Shown: positions 34,809 to 42,603 of the stretch, one piece after another
How the letters are laid out: every line of letters begins with the position of its first letter
Position numbering within the stretch: position 1 is the first letter of the stretch
Source: Desertivirga xinjiangensis
GTDB taxonomy: Bacteria; Bacteroidota; Bacteroidia; Sphingobacteriales; Sphingobacteriaceae
NCBI RefSeq assembly: GCF_024436435.1
Contig: NZ_JAFMZP010000007.1
Location: forward strand, 183,612 to 247,611
Length of the DNA stretch: 64,000 nt
Direction: 5' to 3'
Notes under the pieces: generated by a model
The model's input: the letters and a program-made list of their open reading frames with translations, nothing else
Database searches by the model: none
What the model was told of the DNA's origin: nothing
Position numbers and translations under genes: made by a program

Positions 34809-36026
34809 GTGAGATACGCATTGCTAATTGCTTTGTTTTTTGATTCTCTCAGGCTGTCAGCTCAGACTCTGCCTGATTCAGCCAGTGTTTGGACTGTCAT
34901 CAGCGAGGTTAAAAAAGAGCTTGCGCCTGACAGGAGGACTGCTTATTTCAAAGTGAACATCAAATCGCAGTCTCCCTTTGTTATAGAATTGGAGAGTACG
35001 CAAGCAAATGCCGCAGAAATATTAAAGAAAAGGTTTATGACTCAAAGTATAAGCGCTACTGTTCTTGAATCTTTGCTGCCTTCTAACGCTCTGCAGGGAA
35101 AGGTTTACGGAGTGGCGACTCTTTCAGTTTGCAACAGCCGCTTTGAACCTGATCATACAGCAGAAATGGCTACACAGGTCTTGCTTGGAACTCCCGTCGA
35201 AATTCTTAAAAAGGAGCGAGGATATTATCTTGTCCGTACGCCTGACAACTATATTTCCTGGACTGATGACGCCGGTATTGAGGCAATGACGAGTGAAGAA
35301 TTTACTGAATGGCAATCTGCCGATAGAGTAGTTTATACCAGCCAGTACGGTCATGCGTTTAGTAAGCCTTCGGGTAATTCCAGCCCTGTATCGGATGTTG
35401 TGGCAGGCAATATTTTAAAGGTCTTAGGCCGCAAAAAAAAATACTATAGAGTTTCCTACCCTGACCAGCGCATCGCATACATCCCGGTTAAGGACGCGGC
35501 AAAATACAATAACTGGGTTTCCAGACCTAATCCTCAGGCGTTCAATATTCTGAACACAGCAACAAGCCTTATAGGTATCCCTTATTTGTGGGGAGGCACG
35601 TCTGTTAAAGGCTTCGACTGTAGTGGATTCACTAAGACCTGTTATTACCTGAACGGAATTATCCTTGCCAGAGATGCTTCTCAACAGGTGCTGTCTGGCG
35701 AGCAGGTAGACATATTTGAGTCTGACACTGTGAATCTTACTAAAGCCTTAAAAAATCTTAAAGCTGGTGATCTACTGTTTTTTGCCGCAGGAAAACATAA
35801 AGTTGACAAGCCCAGGGTGACGCATACGGCGATCTACATGGGTGAAGGAAAGTTCATTCAGGCAGCAGGACTGGTCCGCATAAACAGCTTAGTTTCCGGT
35901 GATCCTGATTATGATGAATTTCAAACCCGGACACTTGTTAACGCAAAGCGAATTCTTACCTCTATAGGTAAACCTGCGATTACCCGGGTAGATGAGCATC
36001 CATTTTACTCAGTTAGAAAGGATTAA
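34809..36026 (+). CDS. Secreted NlpC/P60 peptidase with SH3-like domains (YkfC type)
   Basis: A 405-residue cysteine peptidase with a signal peptide (to ~19, LRLSAQ). Two SH3b-like regions (~100-155 and ~170-230) precede an NlpC/P60 domain (~240-395) with Cys271 in FDCSGF, His339 in VTHTAIYMG and Gln351 in FIQAAG where many members have a third His. Such enzymes cut the gamma-D-Glu-diamino acid bond in stem peptides; B. subtilis YkfC does so on free L-Ala-gamma-D-Glu-diamino acid peptides. It starts at GTG (34809), 8 nt after the upstream stop, and the epimerase that would use its product follows by 2 nt. Confidence 0.92.
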   Translation: MRYALLIALFFDSLRLSAQTLPDSASVWTVISEVKKELAPDRRTAYFKVNIKSQSPFVIELESTQANAAEILKKRFMTQSISATVLESLLPSNALQGKVYGVATLSVCNSRFEPDHTAEMATQVLLGTPVEILKKERGYYLVRTPDNYISWTDDAGIEAMTSEEFTEWQSADRVVYTSQYGHAFSKPSGNSSPVSDVVAGNILKVLGRKKKYYRVSYPDQRIAYIPVKDAAKYNNWVSRPNPQAFNILNTATSLIGIPYLWGGTSVKGFDCSGFTKTCYYLNGIILARDASQQVLSGEQVDIFESDTVNLTKALKNLKAGDLLFFAAGKHKVDKPRVTHTAIYMGEGKFIQAAGLVRINSLVSGDPDYDEFQTRTLVNAKRILTSIGKPAITRVDEHPFYSVRKD

Positions 36027-36028
36027 CA

Positions 36029-37159
36029 ATGAGCAGCAGAAGAGAATTTATAAAAAGTTCGGGACTACTAATGGGAGCCTCTTTAACGACAGCTCCCGAG
36101 GACTTGTTTGCCGCTCAGAAGAAGAAAATGAGTGGTGCCGGGTCTTTAAAGCTTCGTTTCAGACCCTACATTTTAAACCTTAAACATGCCTTTAATCTAG
36201 CCACAAGTTCGCGTACCACAACACCAGTGGTTCTCACGGAGCTTGAGTATGACGGCGTGATTGGTTATGGAGAAGCTTCTATGCCTCCCTATTTGGGCGA
36301 ATCTCATGAAACAGTTACAAAGTTCCTTTCAAAAGTAGATCTCTCGAAATTTGATGATCCTTTTGAAATGGAGAATATACTCCGATACGTTGATGAGATT
36401 GAAGTGGGCAATAGAGCCGCAAAGGCTTCCGTTGATATTGCCCTTCATGACCTGGTTGGAAAATTAGTAAAGCAGCCCTGGTATAAAATCTGGGGTTTTG
36501 ATGCTTCGAAAACACCACTAACGTCCTATACCATCGGCATAGATACGGCTGAAGTGGTGAGACAAAAAGTTAAAGAAGCTGCGCCGTACAAGATCTTAAA
36601 GGTTAAGCTGGGCCGGGATACAGATAAAATGATGATCGAAACTATCCGGCAAATCACTGACAAGCCAATATGTGTGGATGTAAACCAGGGCTGGAAGGAC
36701 AAGTCTTTTGCCCTGGAAATGGCTCATTGGTTACACGAGCGCGGAGTGATCTTCCTGGAACAGGCGATGCCGAAAGAGCAGATCGATGACAATGCATGGC
36801 TGACAGAAAGGAGTCCGATACCAACGGTTGGCGATGAAGCAGTACAACGTCTGGATGATGTCTTGAAAGCGCATCAGGTGTATCATGGCATCAATATCAA
36901 ATTGATGAAATGCACCGGAATGAGGGAGGCTCATAAAATGCTTACCCTGGCCAGGGCTTTGAATATGAAAGTGATGATGGGTTGTATGACGGAAACTTCA
37001 TGTGCTATTTCGGCTGCCGCGCAATTAGCGCCTATGGTTGATTGGGCCGACCTTGATGGCGCAGTCTTAATTTCAAATGATGTCTACAAGGGAGCAGAGA
37101 TCATTAATGGAAAGGTAACCCTGAAGGACCTGCCAGGCATTGGAATTAAAAAGATTTAA
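36029..37159 (+). CDS. L-Ala-D/L-Glu dipeptide epimerase with Tat signal
   Basis: A 376-residue enolase-superfamily enzyme. Catalytic and metal residues are complete: Lys191 and Lys193 (KVK), Asp217 (DVNQG), Glu244, Asp269 (GDE) and Lys291 (NIKLMK). The Asp341-Leu-Asp343 motif near the end is the dipeptide-recognition feature of Ala-Glu epimerases. It would turn L-Ala-D-Glu from peptidoglycan into L-Ala-L-Glu. Unusually, the N-terminus SSRREFIKSSGLLMG is a twin-arginine motif followed by a hydrophobic stretch, so the enzyme is probably exported folded. It lies directly behind the NlpC/P60 gene that would supply its substrate. Confidence 0.93.
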   Translation: MSSRREFIKSSGLLMGASLTTAPEDLFAAQKKKMSGAGSLKLRFRPYILNLKHAFNLATSSRTTTPVVLTELEYDGVIGYGEASMPPYLGESHETVTKFLSKVDLSKFDDPFEMENILRYVDEIEVGNRAAKASVDIALHDLVGKLVKQPWYKIWGFDASKTPLTSYTIGIDTAEVVRQKVKEAAPYKILKVKLGRDTDKMMIETIRQITDKPICVDVNQGWKDKSFALEMAHWLHERGVIFLEQAMPKEQIDDNAWLTERSPIPTVGDEAVQRLDDVLKAHQVYHGINIKLMKCTGMREAHKMLTLARALNMKVMMGCMTETSCAISAAAQLAPMVDWADLDGAVLISNDVYKGAEIINGKVTLKDLPGIGIKKI

Positions 37160-37175
37160 GAAATAAAGTATAAAA

Positions 37176-40130
37176 ATGTACACATCTCATTTTTTTATAA
37201 AAAGGTTTATATCCAGGTCGATCTTGCCTGCACTTGCTCTTTGCCTGTCTTCTTCTGCTAAAGGACAAGACTTTCTCCAAAATACGCCCGCTTCCAAAAT
37301 CTGGGTGGAAAAAACATTCAGCAAACTATCAAAAAGGCAAAAGATAGCACAGCTAATGGTGATCCGTCTTTCGGAAAAAAGAGGGAATGAGGTTGTATTT
37401 TTCGATAAAGAGGTTCAAAAATACGTCAGGAAATACAATATAGGTTCGGTTTGTCTTTTCCAGGGAAACTCAGCACAGCAGGCTGATGTGATCAACAAGC
37501 TTCAGTCAAAAGCAAAAACGCCCTTGCTTGTATGTATTGATGGGGAAACCGGCGTCGGAATGAGATTTGGTGATGTAAAGCCTTTCCCGGATCAGCTGAC
37601 CCTGGGTGCAGCGCCTGATGCGTCTCTTGCTTATAAAGTAGGAAAGGCAATTGCCGAGCAATGTAAACGTGCAGGCATCCAGGTAGATTATGCTCCGGTT
37701 GTTGATATCAATAATAACCCCAACAACCCTGTGATCAACTTTCGCTCATTGGGTGAAGATAAATACAAGGTTGCTGCCTTCGGTATTCAGATGATGCGCG
37801 GAATGCAAGATGCTGGTGTGATGGCCTGTGCCAAACATTTTCCGGGTCATGGCGATGTAGCGGTGGATTCCCATCTGGATCTGCCTGTAATTAATAAATC
37901 GATCGGGTCCCTGGATTCCCTGGAAATGTATCCCTTTAAAGAGCTGATTAAAGCAGGTGTAGGGAGTATGATGGTAGCTCACCTTTATATTCCTGCGATC
38001 GATGATACGCCTAATCAGGCAAGCTCGCTTTCCAAGAAAAATGTAACAGGTATATTAAGAGAACAACTGGGTTTCAAAGGAATTACATTTACCGATGCAC
38101 TTGAAATGAAAGGCGTTGCAAAATTTTATCCACAGGGTGAGGCAGCTGTGCAGTCAATCATTGCAGGGAATGATATGTTATGCCTTCCCGGTGATATTAA
38201 GGGCAGCATCAGGAAGGTACGTAAGGCCATCCGTCAGAATAAACTTAGATGGGAAGACATAGATGAAAAGGCACGTAAAGTACTACTTGCAAAATATAAC
38301 CTGGGTTTAAGTAATGCGACACCCATAGATACCCTGGGTATTGCGGCTGATCTAAATTCAAAGGTTAGAGGGATCAAACTGGAAGTATACGAAAATGCCA
38401 TCACCCTGTTAAAGCAGGAGGAGTCAGCCATGTTGCCACTCATGGCCTCTAAGAAAGTGGCGTTTGTTGGTGTGGGACTAAAAGATGAGAATCACTTTGC
38501 GAAGCTATTGAAGGAAAACTTTAAGGCAGATTGTTATTACTTTGACTTCGCTTCTGATTCTGTAAAAGCACAGGAAATTGCTCAAAGCCTTCGAGGAAAA
38601 TATGATGCAATTATTGTCGGACTACATAAGTATAAAAAGTACCCTGCAAATAATTTTGGAATAAGCGCGGCTCCCGTGAAATTGATGCAGCTGCTGCAGG
38701 ATCAAAAAAACGTGATAAGCTTTGTATTCGGTAACCCTTATGCCATCAAAAATATTACTGCCGCTAAAAACATTGTAGCGTGTTATGAAGATGATGATCT
38801 GATGCATGATGTTGCTTTAAAGCTTCTGAAGGGCACAGTATCTCCCAAAGGAAAACTGCCTGTCAGTGTATCCCCTGAATTTCAGTATGGAACCGGCGTT
38901 ACCGGTAGCCATTATCTTCCGGCTGCAAGTCCCGAATCAGTTGGCTTGAATAGTAAAAAACTCAATGAAATAGACGCAATTGCACTGACGGCCATAGAAA
39001 AGGGAGCAACCCCGGGTGCTGTAGTGTTGGTTGTCCGGGATGGTAAAGTTGCCTTTCAAAGAGCCTATGGTTATATGAACTACGACAGGAAGGAGCCGGT
39101 TACACTTGAAACTGTTTATGACCTGGCATCGGTAACTAAAATATCTGCCACTACCGTTGCAGTCATGAAATTATACGAAGAAGGAAAGCTCGATCTAAAT
39201 AAAACGCTTGGAGATTATTTATCATGGACAAGGGGATCTGATAAAGCTGGTTTGAAGCTAAAAGACATCTTGTTACACCAGGCAGGCCTGGTAGCGTTCA
39301 TCCCTTTTTATAAAGAAACACTGGACAAAAATGGCAAGCCGAAGCAGGGAATGTACAGCACAGCGATGTCCGATCTTTACCCGGTACGGGTGGCTGAAAA
39401 CATGTATATGCCGCAAAGCAGGATCGATAGCATGTACAAAAAGATCCTTGAAAGTAAACTTGGGCCTTTAGGGAAATATGTATACAGCGACAATGACTTT
39501 ATTTTTCTTGGGAAAGTGGTGGAAGCAATAAGCGGCAAAACACTCGATCAATATGTTAAAGATAACTTTTATACGCCTCTTGGAATGCTTAGCACGACCT
39601 TCAAACCAAGGGAGCATATTCCTCTTAACCAGATAGCGCCCACAGAGAACGAAAAGTATTTCCGGCTTCAGCATATCCAGGGAGATGTGCACGATCCAGG
39701 GGCTGCAATGTTCGGCGGGGTTGCCGGGCATGCAGGCTTGTTCAGCAACGCTAATGATCTTGCAAAACTGTATGTACTGTTATTAAACGGCGGGGAGCTT
39801 AATGGGGTACGCTTATTAAAAAAGGAGACCATCGATTACTTTACTGCTTACCACAGTGAAATAAGCAGGAGAGGCCTCGGCTTTGACAAGCCTGAAAAGG
39901 ATAATTTGACAAGCAGTACTCCATACCCAAGTCTCAGCGCTTCTCCCTTAACTTTCGGACACACTGGCTTTACCGGCATAGGAGTTTGGGCTGATCCCAA
40001 ATACAAGCTGTTATATATTTTCCTTTCAAACCGTGTTAATCCTGATAGCGCAAATAACAAGCTTGGAATCATGAATGTAAGAGGAGATATACAGGAGTTG
40101 ATCTATCAGTCAATTATCAGAACAAAATAA
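37176..40130 (+). CDS. nagZ: NagZ-type GH3 N-acetylglucosaminidase fused to an AmiE-like serine hydrolase
   Basis: A 984-residue exported fusion. Signal peptide ~1-31. GH3 domain (~40-380) with the NagZ signature KHFPGHG (220-226), the acid/base dyad Asp231-Ser-His233 and nucleophile Asp307 in FTDALEM; a Rossmann-like GH3 C-terminal domain (~400-570); then a beta-lactamase/COG1680 domain (~590-980) with Ser652-Val-Thr-Lys655, Tyr770-Ser-Asp and His929-Thr-Gly. In B. subtilis NagZ and the serine-hydrolase amidase AmiE are separate neighbours that remove GlcNAc and then the peptide; here both would sit in one chain. This architecture occurs elsewhere in Bacteroidota. The amidase activity is inferred. 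Confidence 0.92.
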   Translation: MYTSHFFIKRFISRSILPALALCLSSSAKGQDFLQNTPASKIWVEKTFSKLSKRQKIAQLMVIRLSEKRGNEVVFFDKEVQKYVRKYNIGSVCLFQGNSAQQADVINKLQSKAKTPLLVCIDGETGVGMRFGDVKPFPDQLTLGAAPDASLAYKVGKAIAEQCKRAGIQVDYAPVVDINNNPNNPVINFRSLGEDKYKVAAFGIQMMRGMQDAGVMACAKHFPGHGDVAVDSHLDLPVINKSIGSLDSLEMYPFKELIKAGVGSMMVAHLYIPAIDDTPNQASSLSKKNVTGILREQLGFKGITFTDALEMKGVAKFYPQGEAAVQSIIAGNDMLCLPGDIKGSIRKVRKAIRQNKLRWEDIDEKARKVLLAKYNLGLSNATPIDTLGIAADLNSKVRGIKLEVYENAITLLKQEESAMLPLMASKKVAFVGVGLKDENHFAKLLKENFKADCYYFDFASDSVKAQEIAQSLRGKYDAIIVGLHKYKKYPANNFGISAAPVKLMQLLQDQKNVISFVFGNPYAIKNITAAKNIVACYEDDDLMHDVALKLLKGTVSPKGKLPVSVSPEFQYGTGVTGSHYLPAASPESVGLNSKKLNEIDAIALTAIEKGATPGAVVLVVRDGKVAFQRAYGYMNYDRKEPVTLETVYDLASVTKISATTVAVMKLYEEGKLDLNKTLGDYLSWTRGSDKAGLKLKDILLHQAGLVAFIPFYKETLDKNGKPKQGMYSTAMSDLYPVRVAENMYMPQSRIDSMYKKILESKLGPLGKYVYSDNDFIFLGKVVEAISGKTLDQYVKDNFYTPLGMLSTTFKPREHIPLNQIAPTENEKYFRLQHIQGDVHDPGAAMFGGVAGHAGLFSNANDLAKLYVLLLNGGELNGVRLLKKETIDYFTAYHSEISRRGLGFDKPEKDNLTSSTPYPSLSASPLTFGHTGFTGIGVWADPKYKLLYIFLSNRVNPDSANNKLGIMNVRGDIQELIYQSIIRTK

Positions 40131-40174
40131 TATATATAAGCTGAATCAATCAGCATATGCTACAATAAAAAATC

Positions 40175-41008
40175 ATGACAGAAATTAAGGAATTACATAT
40201 GGAAATTACAACAGAAAGAGACTCTAACTATAAGGATTTAGATAAGATGTCTGTTAGGGAGATTTTAGAGAATATCAACAGGGAGGACAAGACCGTTCCT
40301 GATGCAGTTGAAAAAACAATTCCCCAGATTGAAAAACTAGCAACGGCTGTGGCGGAAAAAATGGCCGACGGCGGTCGCTTGTTTTATATTGGTGCCGGTA
40401 CCAGCGGGCGTTTAGGTGTTGTTGATGCCTCCGAATGTCCTCCAACCTTTGGTGTGCCCTTTGACTGGGTGATTGGAATAATCGCCGGAGGAGATACTGC
40501 AATCCGTAAAGCGGTAGAATTTGCTGAAGATGATACAGAACAAGGATGGCTGGATCTCCTAAAGTATGATATAAACGAAGGCGATGTGGTGGTAGGCATA
40601 GCTGCTTCGGGCACTACTCCTTATGTAATAGGGGCACTGAGAAAAGCAAATGAAAATGGCCTGATCACCGGGTGTGTGGTGTGTAATTCGAACAGTCCTG
40701 TAGCTGCTGAAGCCCAGTTTCCCGTAGAAGTAGTTGTAGGACCTGAATTCCTGTCGGGATCCACCCGTATGAAGTCGGGAACTGCACAGAAGCTCGTGTT
40801 AAATATGCTGAGCACGGCAGTCATGATCAAATTAGGGAGGGTAAAAGGTAATAAAATGGTGGATATGCAGCTCACCAATCATAAGTTATTTGTTCGCGGA
40901 GTAAGAATGATCATGAAAGAAACAGGTCTTGATCAAACTACCTCCACCCAGTTACTGGAACGGTATGGAAGTGTGCGTAAAGCCATTAACGCTAGTGTTC
41001 CCCAGTAA
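40175..41008 (+). CDS. murQ: N-acetylmuramic acid 6-phosphate etherase MurQ
   Basis: A 277-residue SIS-domain enzyme that splits the lactyl ether of MurNAc-6-phosphate to GlcNAc-6-phosphate and D-lactate in the cytoplasm. Motifs: NINREDKTVP (34-43), GAGTSGRLGVVDASECPPTFG in the active site (split here at residues 73-93) with Glu87 and Glu118 matching the two catalytic Glu of the E. coli enzyme, and GSTRMKSGTAQKLVLNM. It is the key marker that the locus handles MurNAc. An ATG at 40199 (MEITTERDSNY) gives the more usual N-terminus and is equally possible. Confidence 0.96.
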   Translation: MTEIKELHMEITTERDSNYKDLDKMSVREILENINREDKTVPDAVEKTIPQIEKLATAVAEKMADGGRLFYIGAGTSGRLGVVDASECPPTFGVPFDWVIGIIAGGDTAIRKAVEFAEDDTEQGWLDLLKYDINEGDVVVGIAASGTTPYVIGALRKANENGLITGCVVCNSNSPVAAEAQFPVEVVVGPEFLSGSTRMKSGTAQKLVLNMLSTAVMIKLGRVKGNKMVDMQLTNHKLFVRGVRMIMKETGLDQTTSTQLLERYGSVRKAINASVPQ

Positions 41009-41078
41009 AATTAACAGGGATCTGATTTAATGGTCCCGGAGAAACCTTGATACATTCCAGATAATTCCAAGATAATTT

Positions 41079-42587
41079 ATGTCTCCAATAGTTTTATTAT
41101 CATTTTTAATAGGATACTTTGCTGTCCTAATCCTTATTTCAGCGATAACCTCGAAAGGAGCGTCGGATAACTCAAGCTTTTTTATTGCTAACCGGAATTC
41201 CAAATGGTATTTCGTGGCATTCGGTATGATTGGAACCGCACTTTCAGGGGTAACGTTTATATCGGTCCCCGGAGCCGTTTTCAACAGCGGCTTTGGTTAT
41301 TTTCAGTTTGTGCTTGGCAATGCCGTAGGTTTTGTTATTATAGCCACCGTACTGTTGCCTCTATATTATAAGATCCATCTCATCTCCATCTATACTTACC
41401 TTGAAAAACGCTTAGGTTTCTGGAGTTATAAATCCGGTGCTATGATCTTCTTAATTTCCCGGACCATTGGCTCGGCTTTTAGATTATACCTGGTAGCAAT
41501 CGTCCTGCAAAAGTTCATATTTGATGCGTGGAATGTCCCTTTTTGGGCAACTATCACGATTTGCCTGGTTCTGATCTGGTCATATACCTACAAAGGGGGC
41601 TTAAAAACCATTATCATCACAGATACCCTGCAAACGGTATTTTTACTGTCTTCCGTAGTGCTTTCCATTTATTTTATATCTAAAAGTTTAGACCTGGATC
41701 TGGCACAGACGTTCGAAACAGTTAAGAACAGTTCCTATTCAAAAGTTTTCTTCTGGGAGGACTTCTTTAGCAGTAAGAATCATTTCGTTAAGCAGTTTTT
41801 AGGCGGCGTTTTCGTGACGGTAGCTATGACGGGCCTGGACCAGGATCTGATGCAAAAGAACCTTAGTTGTAAGAATATTGGTGAAGCCCAAAAGAACATG
41901 CTGACCTTTACATCTGTATTCCTGGTTATCAACATCTTCTTTCTGAGTGTTGGCGCTTTGCTTTATCAATACGCGGCTGCTAAAGGGATCGATGTAAGTA
42001 CTCTCGCCACTCCGGATCATCTTTTCCCTGAAATTTCACTGAACTATCTGGGAATGGCTCCGGCAATCATCTTTATGCTTGGCCTGACAGCGGCTACGTT
42101 CGCTACAACAGATTCAGCCCTGACAGCCCTGACTACTTCCTTTTGTGTAGATTTTTTAGGGTTTGATAAGAAGAAGGATCAGAACGATGCATCGCTGGTG
42201 AGGACCAGGCATATGGTGCATGTGCTGTTTTCTTTTGTGATGTTGCTTGTGATCCTGGTATTTAAGGTTATTAACAACGACTCTGTGGTAAATGCCATTT
42301 TTAAAGCCGCAGGATACACTTATGGGCCTCTTCTTGGCTTATTTGCATTTGGAATGATTACAAAACGAAAAGTGACTGACAAGTATGTTCCATATATTTG
42401 TATTTTGTCTCCGATAATTTCGTATTTTATCGATTATAACTCGTTAAGCTGGATAGGCTACTCCATTGGATTCGAACTAATAGTGATCAATGGTTTAATA
42501 ACTTATGTCTTTCTATGGCTTAACAGTAAAAAGAAGATGAAAGAAAAGGAATATTTCGGCGTGCCGGAGGTAGCCGATTTAAATTAA
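41079..42587 (+). CDS. Sodium:solute symporter, candidate MurNAc importer
   Basis: A 502-residue inner-membrane protein with about 13 hydrophobic segments and SSS-family features (FFIANRNSKWY, GTALSGVTFISVPG, SYTYKGGLKTIIITDTLQ). It follows murQ after 70 nt and precedes the D-lactate dehydrogenase by 16 nt. In Tannerella forsythia a transporter gene (murT) next to murQ imports MurNAc; as I recall it is also of this type. I infer MurNAc, a MurNAc-peptide or amino-sugar uptake here, but the family also carries sugars, sialic acid and proline. Confidence 0.9.
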   Translation: MSPIVLLSFLIGYFAVLILISAITSKGASDNSSFFIANRNSKWYFVAFGMIGTALSGVTFISVPGAVFNSGFGYFQFVLGNAVGFVIIATVLLPLYYKIHLISIYTYLEKRLGFWSYKSGAMIFLISRTIGSAFRLYLVAIVLQKFIFDAWNVPFWATITICLVLIWSYTYKGGLKTIIITDTLQTVFLLSSVVLSIYFISKSLDLDLAQTFETVKNSSYSKVFFWEDFFSSKNHFVKQFLGGVFVTVAMTGLDQDLMQKNLSCKNIGEAQKNMLTFTSVFLVINIFFLSVGALLYQYAAAKGIDVSTLATPDHLFPEISLNYLGMAPAIIFMLGLTAATFATTDSALTALTTSFCVDFLGFDKKKDQNDASLVRTRHMVHVLFSFVMLLVILVFKVINNDSVVNAIFKAAGYTYGPLLGLFAFGMITKRKVTDKYVPYICILSPIISYFIDYNSLSWIGYSIGFELIVINGLITYVFLWLNSKKKMKEKEYFGVPEVADLN

Positions 42588-42603
42588 AAGATTAAATTAC
42601 TTA

